DNA of 64,000 nucleotides from Sphingomonas sp. CL5.1 (GCF_013344685.1 NZ_CP050137.1:3093001-3157000), one strand, 5' to 3'. Shown: positions 26,818 through 38,054, counted from the first letter of the stretch. Numbers and translations are program-made. The notes: generated by a model from the sequence alone, not told the origin.

Positions 26818-27241
26818 AGTTTTACCTAGCGCGCGATTGCCGCGAACCAAAACTATATTGCATCTGGTACGGACGCCAAAGCTTACCGGTTGATCGCTTA
26901 CTTTGGAGATCTCAAACCGGTTTTCCTGCTATCTCGTTTCGCGTCGCTAAGGTCGTCAGGTTCTGCAATCTTCAGCAAAAAGCCGGCAGGCCGCTAATGG
27001 CCAACCGCGTCGGGCGGTCGGAAAAGGCACTGCTGCCCACAAAGGCAACGCTCAATCTGGTTTATGCGATGCAGTGCATCATGTTTCCTTCAGGAAGGAC
27101 GTTTACTCGTCTCTTAGATCTCCAGAAAGCGCCCTAAATCTATCGTCGACCGCCTGTGAAATAGGACGCAGTGCTTCCGCGAGCATCAACGGAGAAATTT
27201 CAAGGCTTACTTAGCCTAGAATAAGGTACTGAATTTATTAG
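26818..27241. other. Non-coding stretch between the RT cassette and attR
   Basis: About 420 nt with no credible gene. Minus-strand sequence upstream of the primase-like start contains TATAGT about 40 nt before the ATG with a weak TTTGGC 17 nt further up, a possible promoter. The rest is not repetitive and more AT-rich than the flanking chromosome. Confidence 0.4.
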
Positions 27242-27323
<82 letters not shown>

Positions 27324-27368
27324 GTGGTCCGGCGCGCCTAGCAGCCGGCGCGTGCGAATGCCAGAGGC

Positions 27369-27743
27369 TTATCTCTTTGCGATCTTCACCGGCTGAAATT
27401 CACCCAGCCCGCAGCTCGCGCCGCGCATCGGCGGGCTTTGGTAGAGCACCGTGATGATATCGGTCGAGCACAATTGGCTGAGCGAGGTCGAATAGGCAAA
27501 GCGCCGCTCAAAGCCCAGGCTCGGACAGGATTGTGGCAGCGTGACGCGATAGTAACGGTCGCCGGAGATATGGAAGTCGATCACGCGATCGTTGCGCACC
27601 AGACTCTCGCGGAGCTGGGTGATCGGTACGCAGCTCTGCGGCTTGCCGTCCGGCGTGGCGGCGGGAACTTCGTTACGGTCGCGCGCGGCGCCCGGGGCGG
27701 CAATGGCGGCTATCGCAATGGCGGCTGGTAACAGGATACGCAT
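27369..27743 (-). CDS. Exported small protein, DUF6491-like
   Basis: 124 residues starting MRILLPAAIAIAAIAAPGAA, a Sec signal peptide. The mature part has four Cys (SCVPITQ, QSCPSLGF, QLCSTDI, ASCGLGEF), probably two disulfides, and the pattern RVIDFHISGDRYYRVTLPQSC, which resembles DUF6491 proteins of sphingomonads and relatives. Function unknown; periplasmic or membrane-facing. The ATG at 27743 follows AGAGGTGG. Directly downstream of dnaJ with a 19-nt gap. Confidence 0.75.
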   Translation of the reverse strand: MRILLPAAIAIAAIAAPGAARDRNEVPAATPDGKPQSCVPITQLRESLVRNDRVIDFHISGDRYYRVTLPQSCPSLGFERRFAYSTSLSQLCSTDIITVLYQSPPMRGASCGLGEFQPVKIAKR

Positions 27744-27762
27744 GATCCACCTCTCCGTTTGA

Positions 27763-28875
27763 TCAATCCCCCGCAAAAGCATTCTTGAGCCGGGCGAAGA
27801 ACCCCTGCGCTTCGGGGCATTCCTCGCCCGTCTCCGTCTCGCGGAACATCTCCAGCAACTCGCGCTGGCGCGTGGAGAGGCGCGTGGGCGTCTCCACGTC
27901 GATCTGGATGACGAGATCGCCGTGACCGCGCCCCTGCAGCACCGGCATCCCCGCGCCGCGCTGGCGCAATTGCTTGCCGGACTGGATGCCGGCGGGGATT
28001 TTCAGCTCGTGCGTTCGCCCGTCGAGGCCAGGGATGGAGAGCGTGCCGCCCAGCGCGGCGGTGGTGAAGCTGATCGGCGCGCGCGCGAACAGGGTGGTGC
28101 CCTCGCGCTCGAAGATCGCGTGCCGCTTCACATGGAGGAAGATGTAGAGATCGCCCGGCGGCGCGCCGCGCGGGCCGGCTTCGCCTTCGCCCGACATGCG
28201 CACGCGCGTACCCTCGTCGACGCCGGCGGGGATGTTTACGCTGAGCGTCCTCGTGCGCTCGACCCGCCCGTCGCCGCGACAATCGCGGCAGGGGTCGTCG
28301 ATCACCTGCCCGGAGCCGCCACATACCGGGCAGGCGCGCTCGACCACGAAGAAGCCCTGTTGCGCACGCACCTTGCCGTGACCGGCGCAGGTGGAGCAGG
28401 TGTGGGCGTGGGTCCCGGGGCGCGCACCGCTGCCGTGGCAGGTCTCGCAGGTGGCGGTGACGTCGATGGTGATCTCGGCGGTCTTGCCGTGAAAGGCTTC
28501 CTCCAGCGAGATCTCCATGTCGTAACGCAGGTCGGCGCCGCGCCTGGGCTGCGCGCGGCCGCCACGGCCGCCGCCCATGAACTCGCCGAACACGCTCTCG
28601 AAAATGTCGGAGAAGCCGGCGAAATCATGCGCCCCGCCGCCGCCGCCGTTCTGGAAGGCGGCATGGCCGAAGCGATCATAGGCCGCGCGCTTCTGCGGGT
28701 CTTTCAGGCAGTCATAAGCCTCGTTGACCGCCTTGAACTTCGCCTCGTTTTCCTTGCACCCGCCGTTCTTGTCCGGGTGGTATTTCATCGCGAGCTTGCG
28801 ATAAGCCGATTTGATCGTGGTGGCGTCGGCCCCGCGCTCTACTTCCAGAAGCTCGTAATAATCTACTTCAGTCAT
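27763..28875 (-). CDS. dnaJ: Molecular chaperone DnaJ (Hsp40)
   Basis: 370 residues with the full type I layout. J domain with HPD in [10 protein letters not shown] (~30-39), Gly/Phe-rich linker (~75-100), four CxxCxGxG-type zinc motifs ([32 protein letters not shown], ~139-205), and two C-terminal substrate-binding domains. It delivers unfolded clients to DnaK and stimulates its ATPase. 63 nt downstream of dnaK, in the same heat-shock operon. Confidence 0.97.
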   Translation of the reverse strand: MTEVDYYELLEVERGADATTIKSAYRKLAMKYHPDKNGGCKENEAKFKAVNEAYDCLKDPQKRAAYDRFGHAAFQNGGGGGAHDFAGFSDIFESVFGEFMGGGRGGRAQPRRGADLRYDMEISLEEAFHGKTAEITIDVTATCETCHGSGARPGTHAHTCSTCAGHGKVRAQQGFFVVERACPVCGGSGQVIDDPCRDCRGDGRVERTRTLSVNIPAGVDEGTRVRMSGEGEAGPRGAPPGDLYIFLHVKRHAIFEREGTTLFARAPISFTTAALGGTLSIPGLDGRTHELKIPAGIQSGKQLRQRGAGMPVLQGRGHGDLVIQIDVETPTRLSTRQRELLEMFRETETGEECPEAQGFFARLKNAFAGD

Positions 28876-28938
28876 TCACGGCCCCCGCCGGATGCTCCGC
28901 GACCGCCGCCCGGTGACGGCGATCGCGGATCATCTCGT

Positions 28939-30849
<1,911 letters not shown>

Positions 30850-30927
30850 GAGTGCTCTTCTAGCCCCTACATTTAACTACGCCCGCGTCCCGTGAAGCGG
30901 CGACGCGCAACGGTGTTGACCGGGCGG

Positions 30928-30955
30928 ATATAGGTGTCGCGCGCCTTGCCGCAAG
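30928..30955 (-). promoter_or_regulatory. RpoH (sigma32)-type heat-shock promoter of dnaKJ
   Basis: On the minus strand CTTG (30952-30955) and CCTATAT (30928-30934) are separated by 17 nt, matching the alphaproteobacterial RpoH pattern CTTG-N17/18-CYTATNT. It would start transcription about 70 nt upstream of the dnaK ATG. Confidence 0.68.
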
Positions 30956-31007
30956 AAGGTGAGACGACTAGGTTTCATTTGCTGTTTCGTTACGGGAGAA
31001 ACCCGCC

Positions 31008-31454
31008 TTGCGCATGTTCGCCACTTTCGTCCTCGCCGCCGCCGCGCTCGGTGGGTGCGCGCAGGAAAAGCAACTGTCGGTGAGCAACGTCTGGGTACGG
31101 CTGGCGGCGGTGCCGGGGCGGCCGGCGGCGGCCTATTTCACGATCCATGGCGGCCCGGCCAATGCGACGCTCATCAATGTTTCCGCCGACGTCGCGGTGC
31201 GCACCGAGATGCATGAGATGAAAACGGGCGGCCCGAACGGCGCGATGACGATGGACGCGGTGCAGCAGGTCAGCGTCCCGGCGCTCAAGACGGTGGCGTT
31301 CGCGCCGGGGGGCAAGCATGTGATGCTGTTCGACATGGACCCCAGCGTGAAGCCCGGCGGGCAGATCGCCATCACCCTGACCTTCTCGGACGGCCTGCGC
31401 ATCCAGCAGCAGGCCGATGTCGTCGGCGCGGGCGATCCCGCGCCCAAGGGATGA
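31008..31454 (+). CDS. PCu(A)C-type periplasmic copper chaperone lipoprotein
   Basis: 148 residues. The signal sequence ends in the lipobox LGGC (Cys about 17), so it is a membrane-anchored lipoprotein. Copper ligands in the family pattern H-x-M ... M and H-x-M are seen in MHEMKTGG, GAMTMD and KHVMLFDM. The family passes Cu(I) to the CuA site of cytochrome oxidase. TTG 31008 has GGGAG at good spacing; ATG 31014 is an alternative. Confidence 0.86.
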   Translation: MRMFATFVLAAAALGGCAQEKQLSVSNVWVRLAAVPGRPAAAYFTIHGGPANATLINVSADVAVRTEMHEMKTGGPNGAMTMDAVQQVSVPALKTVAFAPGGKHVMLFDMDPSVKPGGQIAITLTFSDGLRIQQQADVVGAGDPAPKG

Positions 31455-31464
31455 GCGGCGACGG

Positions 31465-31923
31465 GTGAGCGAGCGCTGCCTGACGCCGGGCGAGATCGCG
31501 CTGGCTGGCGCGATGTTTGGCGAGACGATCGACTATGGCGCGGTGCGCATCGCGCGACGGCGCTGGGCCTTCTTCCAGCCCGCTAACGTCGTGATGGCAC
31601 CGCGCGGCACGATCCATTTCCATCCGCGCGGGGCGAGCTATCGCGACGATTTCGCCTGCGCGCCGCTCGACCTGCAAGGCCTGTTCATCCATGAGATGTG
31701 CCATGTCTGGCAGCATCAGCGCGGCGTGTTCCTGCCGATCGCGCGCCATCCGTTCTGCCGCTATCATTACAGCTTCGTCCCCGGCTGGCCGCTCAAGCGC
31801 TACGGCATCGAGCAGCAGGCGGAGATCGTTCGCCACGCCTTCCTGCTCCGCGCCGGCCGCACCGTGCCCGGCGCTCCGGCGCTGGAGAGCTACGAGACGC
31901 TGCTGAGCGCTTTCCGCATCTAG
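31465..31923 (+). CDS. vgr-related zincin-like protein
   Basis: 152 residues. The motif LFIHEMCHVWQHQ (~72-84) contains HExxH, typical of zinc metalloproteases. The N-terminal LTPGEIALAGAMFG and the overall pattern match small sphingomonad proteins labelled vgr-related. No signal peptide. Substrate unknown; it may be a non-proteolytic zincin. The GTG start is inferred from the N-terminal motif, since the ribosome binding site is weak. It overlaps the convergent methyltransferase by 4 nt. Confidence 0.8.
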   Translation: MSERCLTPGEIALAGAMFGETIDYGAVRIARRRWAFFQPANVVMAPRGTIHFHPRGASYRDDFACAPLDLQGLFIHEMCHVWQHQRGVFLPIARHPFCRYHYSFVPGWPLKRYGIEQQAEIVRHAFLLRAGRTVPGAPALESYETLLSAFRI

Positions 31924-32687
31924 CGCGGCTTGCGGAAGCGGAAGATGAAGCGGTCGGTCTTGCCGCGAATGGCGGGGTCGAACACGTTCTTCGTGTGATC
32001 GTCCGCCGGATTGGCGAGCAATGGGCTTTCCGCCTCCAGCATGAAGCCCGCGGAGGTGAAATCGGCCTTCACCGTCGCCGGATCGATGCGATGGAGCTTG
32101 TCGACCACCGCGCGCGTGTCGCCCGATGGGCCGGCATGATCGACGATGCCGACGATCCCGCCCGGCCTGGTGGCGGCGTAGAGCGCCTTCACGAACGCGG
32201 CCGGATCGGTGCGAGGGATGTGGTATTTGTCCGACTGCCAGTAGAGGTCGTGGTAGCTCAGGTTGATGATCGTGAAATCGAACTGGTTGGGCGCGGCGCT
32301 GAACGCCTCGAACGGATAGCGCACGAAGCGGATGTCCGGCCGGCGCGCGACCAGCGCCTGCCACTTCTTTTCCTCCTCGGGCGTGGAATAGAATTGGCTC
32401 GGCTCGAACGCGGCAACTCTGCCTTTTGGCCCGACGGCATTGGCCATGATCTCCGCCCAATAGCCGGAGCCGGTCATGATGTCGGCGGCCTGCATCCCGC
32501 GCCTGAGGCCGAGGAAGGCGAGCGTCTCGGCCGGCTTGCGGCTCTCGTCGAGTGCGATGGACTCCGCCGTGCGGCCGGGTTTCGCAACCGCCGCCGCAAG
32601 ATCCGGGGCCTGCTCCACACGCGCCAACGCCGGCGTGACCTGACAGGTGACGGCGAATGCAGCCGTCCAGATGATCCCGTGCATCAT
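31920..32687 (-). CDS. Exported class I SAM-dependent methyltransferase-like protein
   Basis: 255 residues. It starts MMHGIIWTAAFAVTCQ and looks like a Sec signal peptide with an ALA cleavage site at about residue 22. The methyltransferase fold follows: ADIMTGSGYWAEIMANAVG (SAM loop, ~64-82), VAAFEP, FDFTIINLSYHDLYW and GGIVGIVDHAG. A SAM enzyme with an export signal is odd because SAM is cytoplasmic; the family is nonetheless widespread in proteobacteria. GGAGGGAG site before ATG 32687. Convergent with the vgr-related gene. Confidence 0.85.
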   Translation of the reverse strand: MMHGIIWTAAFAVTCQVTPALARVEQAPDLAAAVAKPGRTAESIALDESRKPAETLAFLGLRRGMQAADIMTGSGYWAEIMANAVGPKGRVAAFEPSQFYSTPEEEKKWQALVARRPDIRFVRYPFEAFSAAPNQFDFTIINLSYHDLYWQSDKYHIPRTDPAAFVKALYAATRPGGIVGIVDHAGPSGDTRAVVDKLHRIDPATVKADFTSAGFMLEAESPLLANPADDHTKNVFDPAIRGKTDRFIFRFRKPR

Positions 32688-32805
32688 CGCTCTCCCTCCG
32701 CTGGTGTATTGGGGTGACAATACAGTTGCGCGGATGGAATGAAAAGCGGCTTTGTCGCCGCGCCCGCCAGTCCGCCCCTTACGTGAAGGGGCGGCGGCGG
32801 ATGCG

Positions 32806-32892
32806 TCAGAACGCGGTCGAGACCACGCCGACCACCAGCGCCTGAACCGCGATCACCAGCGCGAAGCTGGCAGCGGTTTCGAACATGCGCAT
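32806..32892 (-). CDS. Very small membrane protein (28 aa)
   Basis: Reads MRMFETAASFALVIAVQALV then VGVVSTAF: one hydrophobic helix of about 20 residues with little else. A clear GCGAGGAGA ribosome binding site lies about 9 nt before the ATG. It sits alone between the methyltransferase and purB. Its size and lack of a known family make it uncertain, but the site and single-helix pattern fit a regulatory small membrane protein. Confidence 0.5.
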   Translation of the reverse strand: MRMFETAASFALVIAVQALVVGVVSTAF

Positions 32893-32996
32893 GAGTATGG
32901 TCTCCTCGCCGGGAAGGTCCGGCGCGGGCTCATGTGTATTTTGTTTCGCCGCATTGCAACAATATGACAATGCATTCGCACTTGCACAAAACGCAA

Positions 32997-34313
32997 TCAG
33001 GCGTCGCCGAACACCCGCGCGAAGATCGTGTCGACGTGCTTCAGATGATAGCCGAGGTCGAAACGATCCTCGATTTCTGCCGGAGACAGCGCGGCGATAA
33101 CTTCCGAGTCGGCCTTGAGTAGCTCTTCCAGCGAAAGCGTACCGTCCGACTCCCACACCTTCATCGCGTTGCGCTGCACAAGACGATAAGCGTCCTCGCG
33201 GCTGACCCCGGCCTGCGTCAGCGCCAGCAGTACGCGCTGCGAATGGACGAGGCCGCCCATCCGGTCGAGATTCTTCTGCATCCGCTCCGGATAGACGAGC
33301 AGCTTGTCGATCACGCCGGTCAGCCGCGCGAGCGCGAAATCGAGCGTGATCGTCGCGTCCGGGCCGATATAGCGTTCGACCGACGAATGGCTGATGTCGC
33401 GCTCATGCCATAATGCGACATTCTCCAGCGCCGGGGTGACATAGCCGCGCACCATGCGGGCGAGGCCAGTGAGATTCTCGGTCAGCACCGGGTTGCGCTT
33501 GTGCGGCATCGCCGACGAGCCTTTCTGGCCGGGGGAGAAATATTCCTCCGCCTCCAGCACCTCGGTGCGCTGGAGGTGGCGGATCTCCACCGCGAGCCGC
33601 TCGATCGACGAGGCTATCACGCCGAGCGTCGCGAAGAACATCGCGTGGCGATCGCGCGGGATCACCTGCGTCGAGACCGGCTCGACCGACAGGCCGAGCT
33701 TTGCCGCGACATGTGCCTCCACCGCCGGCTCGATATTGGCGAAAGTGCCGACCGCGCCGGAAATCGCGCAGGTCGCGATGTCGCGGCGCGCGAAGGCGAG
33801 GCGCTCGCGATTGCGGCTGAACTCGGCATAAGCCTCGGCGAGCTTCAGGCCGAACGTCACCGGCTCGGCGTGGATGCCGTGGCTGCGCCCGATCGTCGGG
33901 GTGAGCTTATGCTCATAGGCGCGGCGCTTGAGCACGGCGAGCAACGCGTCGAGATCGGCGAGCAGGATATCCGCCGCGCGCGTCAATTGCACCGCGAGGC
34001 AGGTGTCCAGCACGTCCGAACTGGTCATGCCCTGGTGCATGAAGCGCGCCTCGTCGCCGACATGCTCGGCGACCCAGGTGAGGAAGGCGATCACGTCATG
34101 CTTGGTCACCGCCTCGATCGCGTCGATCGCGGGCACGTCGATCGACGGCTTCGTATCCCACCAGCGCCACAGCGCCGCCGCTGCCTCCTTCGGCACCACG
34201 CCCAGATCGGCGAGCGCATCGGTGGCGTGCGCCTCGATCTCGAACCAGATGCGGTAGCGCGTCTCGGCGGACCAGATGTCGGTCATCGCCGGGCGGGAAT
34301 AACGCGGGATCAT
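32997..34313 (-). CDS. purB: Adenylosuccinate lyase
   Basis: 438 residues, fumarase/aspartase superfamily. It cleaves SAICAR and adenylosuccinate in purine synthesis. The family signature GQKGSSAMPHKRNPVLTE (~270) holds the mobile catalytic loop, and TSSDVLDTCLAVQL near 97 and GRSHGIHAEPVTFG near 148 hold conserved His residues. Length and order are those of the short bacterial PurB. Divergent from the dehydrogenase at 34468. Confidence 0.97.
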   Translation of the reverse strand: MIPRYSRPAMTDIWSAETRYRIWFEIEAHATDALADLGVVPKEAAAALWRWWDTKPSIDVPAIDAIEAVTKHDVIAFLTWVAEHVGDEARFMHQGMTSSDVLDTCLAVQLTRAADILLADLDALLAVLKRRAYEHKLTPTIGRSHGIHAEPVTFGLKLAEAYAEFSRNRERLAFARRDIATCAISGAVGTFANIEPAVEAHVAAKLGLSVEPVSTQVIPRDRHAMFFATLGVIASSIERLAVEIRHLQRTEVLEAEEYFSPGQKGSSAMPHKRNPVLTENLTGLARMVRGYVTPALENVALWHERDISHSSVERYIGPDATITLDFALARLTGVIDKLLVYPERMQKNLDRMGGLVHSQRVLLALTQAGVSREDAYRLVQRNAMKVWESDGTLSLEELLKADSEVIAALSPAEIEDRFDLGYHLKHVDTIFARVFGDA

Positions 34314-34467
34314 GCTGCTTCCTCGGGCAAGGTGAATCGTCTCGCGCGCCGCCTAGCAGCGTGGGCGTGGCGCGCCAACCGCCCGGTCTTTTTCGGCGCG
34401 GGGGTGGACAGGCGGGTGACGGGATCGCATCTGCGCCATCGAACCAGCTTCCAGCAAGGTGAGGAAC

Positions 34468-35904
34468 ATGAGCCAGAACGATCGCCCCGCACGCGCCCTC
34501 TATATCGCCGGCGAATGGCGCACCGGCGGCGGTCGGGCGGAGCAGGAGGTGCTGAACCCGGCGACGGGCGCGGCGATCGGCACCGTTCCCCACGCCTCGG
34601 CGGCCGATCTGGAGGAGGCGCTGGCGGCGGCCCAACGCGGTTTCCGCGCATGGCGCGAAACGCCGGGCGAGCAGCGCGGCGCCGTTCTCGCGCGCACCGC
34701 CGCGCTGATTCGCGAGCGTGTCGACCAACTCGCCGCGATCGCGACCGAGGAACAGGGCAAGCCGCTGGCGGAAGCGCGCGGCGAGACGCTCGGCGCGGCG
34801 GCGATCCTCGATTTCCATGCCGGGGAGGCGGTGCGCATCTATGGCCGCGTGTTGCCGCGCCCGACCGGCACGCGCAGCCTCGTGCTGAAGCAGCCGGTCG
34901 GCCCTGTCGCTGCCTTCTGCGCGTGGAATTTCCCGCTGCTCAACGTGGTGCGCAAGCTCTCGCCCGCGATCGCCTCCGGCTGCCCGGTGATCCTGAAGCC
35001 GAGTGAGGAGACGCCGGCCAGCGCCACCGCGATCCTGCAATGCTTCCAGGACGCGGGCTTGCCGGGCGATGTGGCGCAGATCGTGTTCGGCGTGCCGGAT
35101 GAGGTGTCGCGCACGCTGCTCGCCTCGCCGGTGACGCGCAAGCTGAGCTTCACCGGATCGGTGCCGGTCGGCAAGCATCTGATGCGGCTCGCGGCCGATA
35201 GCGTGATGAAGATGACGATGGAGCTTGGCGGTCACGCGCCCGTGCTGGTGTTCGACGATTGCGATCTGGAGAAGACGCTGGACATGATGGTCGCGCACAA
35301 GTTCCGCAATGCGGGGCAAGTGTGCGTCTCGCCGACGCGCTTCTACGTGCAGGACGGCATCTACGATCGCTTCGCCGCCGGCTTTGCGGAGCGGACGCGC
35401 AATCTGGTGGTGGGCGACGGCAGCGCGGCCGGGACGAGGATGGGGCCGCTCGCCAACCCGCGCCGCCCGTCCGCGCTCGACGAGATGATCGCCAATGCGC
35501 GCGAGGTCGGCGCCAGGGTGCTGGCCGGCGGCGAGCGCGGGGACGGCGACGGCTTCTTCTATCGCCCGACCGTGCTGGCCGACGTGCCGCTGGAGGCGAA
35601 GGTGATGAACGAGGAACCGTTTGGTCCGCTTGCGCTGATGCGCCGCTTCGGTACGTTGGAGGAGGCGATCGAGCAGGCTAACCGACTCCCCTATGGCCTT
35701 GCTTCCTATTGCTTCACGGAGAACGGACGGCGGCAGGCGGTGCTCGGCGATGCGATCGAATCAGGGATGGTGTGCATCAACAACGTCCGTGCCTCATGGC
35801 CCGACGCGCCGTTCGGTGGGGTCAAGGATTCGGGCTTCGGCTCGGAGGACGGGCCGGAGGGGATCGAGGCGCATATGATCACCAAGACGGTGCATATTTC
35901 CTGA
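34468..35904 (+). CDS. NAD(P)-dependent succinate-semialdehyde-type aldehyde dehydrogenase
   Basis: 478 residues. ALDH motifs: CAWNFPLLN (~149), KPSEETPASA, FTGSVPVGK (nucleotide loop, ~226), ELGGHAPVLVF (catalytic Glu, ~252), GQVCVSPTRFYV (nucleophile Cys, ~287) and NEEPFGPLA. It groups by pattern with GabD-like enzymes, but related short-chain semialdehydes are possible substrates. ATG 34468 follows AGGTGAGGA. No obvious partner; the downstream acyl-CoA dehydrogenases are convergent. Confidence 0.88.
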   Translation: MSQNDRPARALYIAGEWRTGGGRAEQEVLNPATGAAIGTVPHASAADLEEALAAAQRGFRAWRETPGEQRGAVLARTAALIRERVDQLAAIATEEQGKPLAEARGETLGAAAILDFHAGEAVRIYGRVLPRPTGTRSLVLKQPVGPVAAFCAWNFPLLNVVRKLSPAIASGCPVILKPSEETPASATAILQCFQDAGLPGDVAQIVFGVPDEVSRTLLASPVTRKLSFTGSVPVGKHLMRLAADSVMKMTMELGGHAPVLVFDDCDLEKTLDMMVAHKFRNAGQVCVSPTRFYVQDGIYDRFAAGFAERTRNLVVGDGSAAGTRMGPLANPRRPSALDEMIANAREVGARVLAGGERGDGDGFFYRPTVLADVPLEAKVMNEEPFGPLALMRRFGTLEEAIEQANRLPYGLASYCFTENGRRQAVLGDAIESGMVCINNVRASWPDAPFGGVKDSGFGSEDGPEGIEAHMITKTVHIS

Positions 35905-35914
35905 CCCGCCGGGC

Positions 35915-35944
35915 GCTGGGGGTGCGGGCTATCGCACCCCCAGC
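35915..35944. terminator. Strong hairpin between convergent genes
   Basis: Perfect 12-bp stem GCTGGGGGTGCG / CGCACCCCCAGC with a 6-nt loop, between the aldehyde dehydrogenase stop and the acyl-CoA dehydrogenase stop (which falls in the loop). It lacks a T-run on either strand, so it may act as a bidirectional RNA 3' stabiliser or weak terminator. Confidence 0.5.
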
Positions 35945-37101
35945 CCGCGCGCGATGATGCCGCGCAATATCTCCCGCGTGCCGCCGCGCAGCGAGAAGCT
36001 CGGCGCGTTCAGCATCGTGTGCGCCAGCACCGCGACGAAATCGCTGGTGGAGGCGCGGTCCGGCTCGGCATCGACCAGCGCACGGGCGATTTCCGGCATG
36101 TCCTGCTCGAAGGTCGCGCCGAGATCCTTGACGATCGCGGCGTGGACGGCGGGATTCTCGCCCGCCTCCAGTAGCGCCGCCACCCCGCGCGACAGCCGCC
36201 GCAGCACGATGAGATGCGCGGTCAGCCGCCCCAGCGCCAGCCGCGCGGCATCGCCCGGCGCGTCGCCCAGAACCGCGATCAGCTCCAGCAGCAATTGCAT
36301 CGAGGACAGGAATCGCTCCGGCCCGCTGCGTTCGAAGGCGAGTTCGCTCATCACCTGATTCCACCCGTTGCCCTCCGTGCCGATCAGCGCGGAAGACGGG
36401 AGGAAGGCGTCCTCGAAATGCACCTCGTTGAAATGATGCTGGCCGGCGAGGTCGATGATCGGGCGGATCGTCATGCCCTTGGTGGCGTGGAGATCGACCA
36501 GCAACTGGCTGGTGCCGGCCTGCCGGTCGGCGGCGGTGCCGCTCGTGCGGCAGAACAGGATCATGTAATCGGCGTGGTGCGCGCCGGTGGTCCACAATTT
36601 CGTGCCTGTCACACGCCAGCCGCCATCGACCGGCGTCGCGCGGGTGCGCGTCGCGGCGAGGTCGGAGCCGGAATCCGGCTCGCTCATCCCGATGCAGAAC
36701 ACCGCCTCGCCCGCGACGATCTTCGGGAGGATCGTAGCCTTCTGCTCCTCCGTGCCGAATTTCAGCAGGTTCGGCCCGCTCTGCCGGTCCGCGATCCAGT
36801 GCGCCGCGACCGGCGCGCCGGCGGCCAGCGCTTCCTCGACCACGACATAGCGCTCGAACGCGCTGCGCTCATGCCCGCCGTAGCGCTTCGGCCAGGTCAT
36901 GCCGAGCCAACCCTTCGCGGCCATCGCGCGGCTGAAATCCCGGTCGAAGCCATTCCAGCTCTCCGCGCGCGACAGCGGGGAACGTTTCGCCAATTCCACG
37001 GCGAGGAAGGCGCGGACCTCCTCGCGCAAAGCCTCGGCGGCGGGGGAGGGCGGCGGCGAGGGGAAGCGGAAACCGGTCACGCCGCCGTCACCATCGGCCA
37101 A
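35929..37101 (-). CDS. Acyl-CoA dehydrogenase, large subunit-like
   Basis: 390 residues, FAD flavoprotein. N-terminal helical domain, then the FAD-binding segment FCIGMSEPDSGSDLAATRTR (~134-153) and WRVTGTKLWTTGAHHADYM, with a C-terminal helical bundle ending SFSLRGGTREILRGIIARGLG, which carries the usual ACAD C-terminal signature. It probably oxidises a CoA-linked acid to its enoyl form with its neighbour as second subunit. Start either ATG 37101 (25-nt overlap) or GTG 37080 (GTGA overlap). Confidence 0.9.
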   Translation of the reverse strand: MADGDGGVTGFRFPSPPPSPAAEALREEVRAFLAVELAKRSPLSRAESWNGFDRDFSRAMAAKGWLGMTWPKRYGGHERSAFERYVVVEEALAAGAPVAAHWIADRQSGPNLLKFGTEEQKATILPKIVAGEAVFCIGMSEPDSGSDLAATRTRATPVDGGWRVTGTKLWTTGAHHADYMILFCRTSGTAADRQAGTSQLLVDLHATKGMTIRPIIDLAGQHHFNEVHFEDAFLPSSALIGTEGNGWNQVMSELAFERSGPERFLSSMQLLLELIAVLGDAPGDAARLALGRLTAHLIVLRRLSRGVAALLEAGENPAVHAAIVKDLGATFEQDMPEIARALVDAEPDRASTSDFVAVLAHTMLNAPSFSLRGGTREILRGIIARGLGVR

Positions 37102-38054
37102 TAGCCTTGTTTCCCGGCGGCGAAGGCGCGGTTGCCGAGCAATGTCGCCCAGTGCGTCGCGCCGCCGAACTCATCACGCCATGCCCACAGGCTGGTCGTG
37201 AACAGGTGCAGGCGATGCTCCGCCGTGAAGCCGATCGCGCCGTGGAGCTGGTGCGCGATGCCGTTCGCCCGGCCGACCGCCTCGCCGATCCGCACGCGCG
37301 CGACGGCGATCGCGAAGCCGGCGTCGGCGGGATCGGCGAGGAAGGTTTCCGCCGCGAGGTCCGCCGCCGCCGAAGCCGCCGCGACTTCCCCGGCGAGCTT
37401 CGCCAGCTCCTGCTGGACCGCCTGGAACTTCGCCAGTGGACGGCCGAACTGGACGCGCTCGGAAACGTGCGTGACGGTCAGTTCCAGCACGCGTTCCAGC
37501 GCCCCGGCGCATTGCAGCACGCGGACCAGCGCGCCGCGCTCGACCAGCCGGCCGGCGACCGGAATGGCGTCGTCGGGCTGTGGGAAGTGCATCGCGTCAC
37601 GCGGCAGGCCGGCGAGATCGGCGCCCTCGCGCTCGATCGTCGCGCCGCCGTCGACTCGCACGATGCCGTCAGGCGTCTCCACGACGAACGTGCGACAGTG
37701 GCGTCCCCAGGCGACCCGCTTCGCACCATCGATCGGCACCAGCGCCGCCGGCCCGTCGGCGAGCGGCAACCCGGCCTCGGCAAGCGTGGCGTTGGCGAGC
37801 ATCGTCTCGCCCAGCGGCAGCGGCACGGCATGGCGGCCGAACAGCCGGATCAGCTCCAGCGCGTCATGCGGATCGAGGCCGAAACCGCCGACTTCCTCCG
37901 GCACAAGCGCTAGCGGCACGCCCTGTTCCTCCAGCGCGTGCCATAATTCGTCCGGCCATTCCCCGGCGCGGGCGGCGCGCATCGTCCGCTCGTCCAGCCG
38001 CGCGTCGAGCAGCCGCTCGATCGATTCGGCCAGCATCGTCGCGATCTCGCTCAC
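37077..38054 (-). CDS. Acyl-CoA dehydrogenase, small/second subunit-like
   Basis: 325 residues, shorter than a stand-alone ACAD. Recognisable parts: LVPEEVGGFGLDPHDALELI (~48-67), HVSERVQFGRPLAKFQAVQQ (~208) and ANGIAHQLHGAIGFTAEHRL (~272). The middle FAD-contact domain is degenerate. Adjacent pairs of full and reduced ACADs form heterotetramers in CoA-ester degradation, including steroid and terpenoid side chains. GTG 38054 follows GGAGAGG at good spacing. Confidence 0.86.
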   Translation of the reverse strand: MSEIATMLAESIERLLDARLDERTMRAARAGEWPDELWHALEEQGVPLALVPEEVGGFGLDPHDALELIRLFGRHAVPLPLGETMLANATLAEAGLPLADGPAALVPIDGAKRVAWGRHCRTFVVETPDGIVRVDGGATIEREGADLAGLPRDAMHFPQPDDAIPVAGRLVERGALVRVLQCAGALERVLELTVTHVSERVQFGRPLAKFQAVQQELAKLAGEVAAASAAADLAAETFLADPADAGFAIAVARVRIGEAVGRANGIAHQLHGAIGFTAEHRLHLFTTSLWAWRDEFGGATHWATLLGNRAFAAGKQGYWPMVTAA

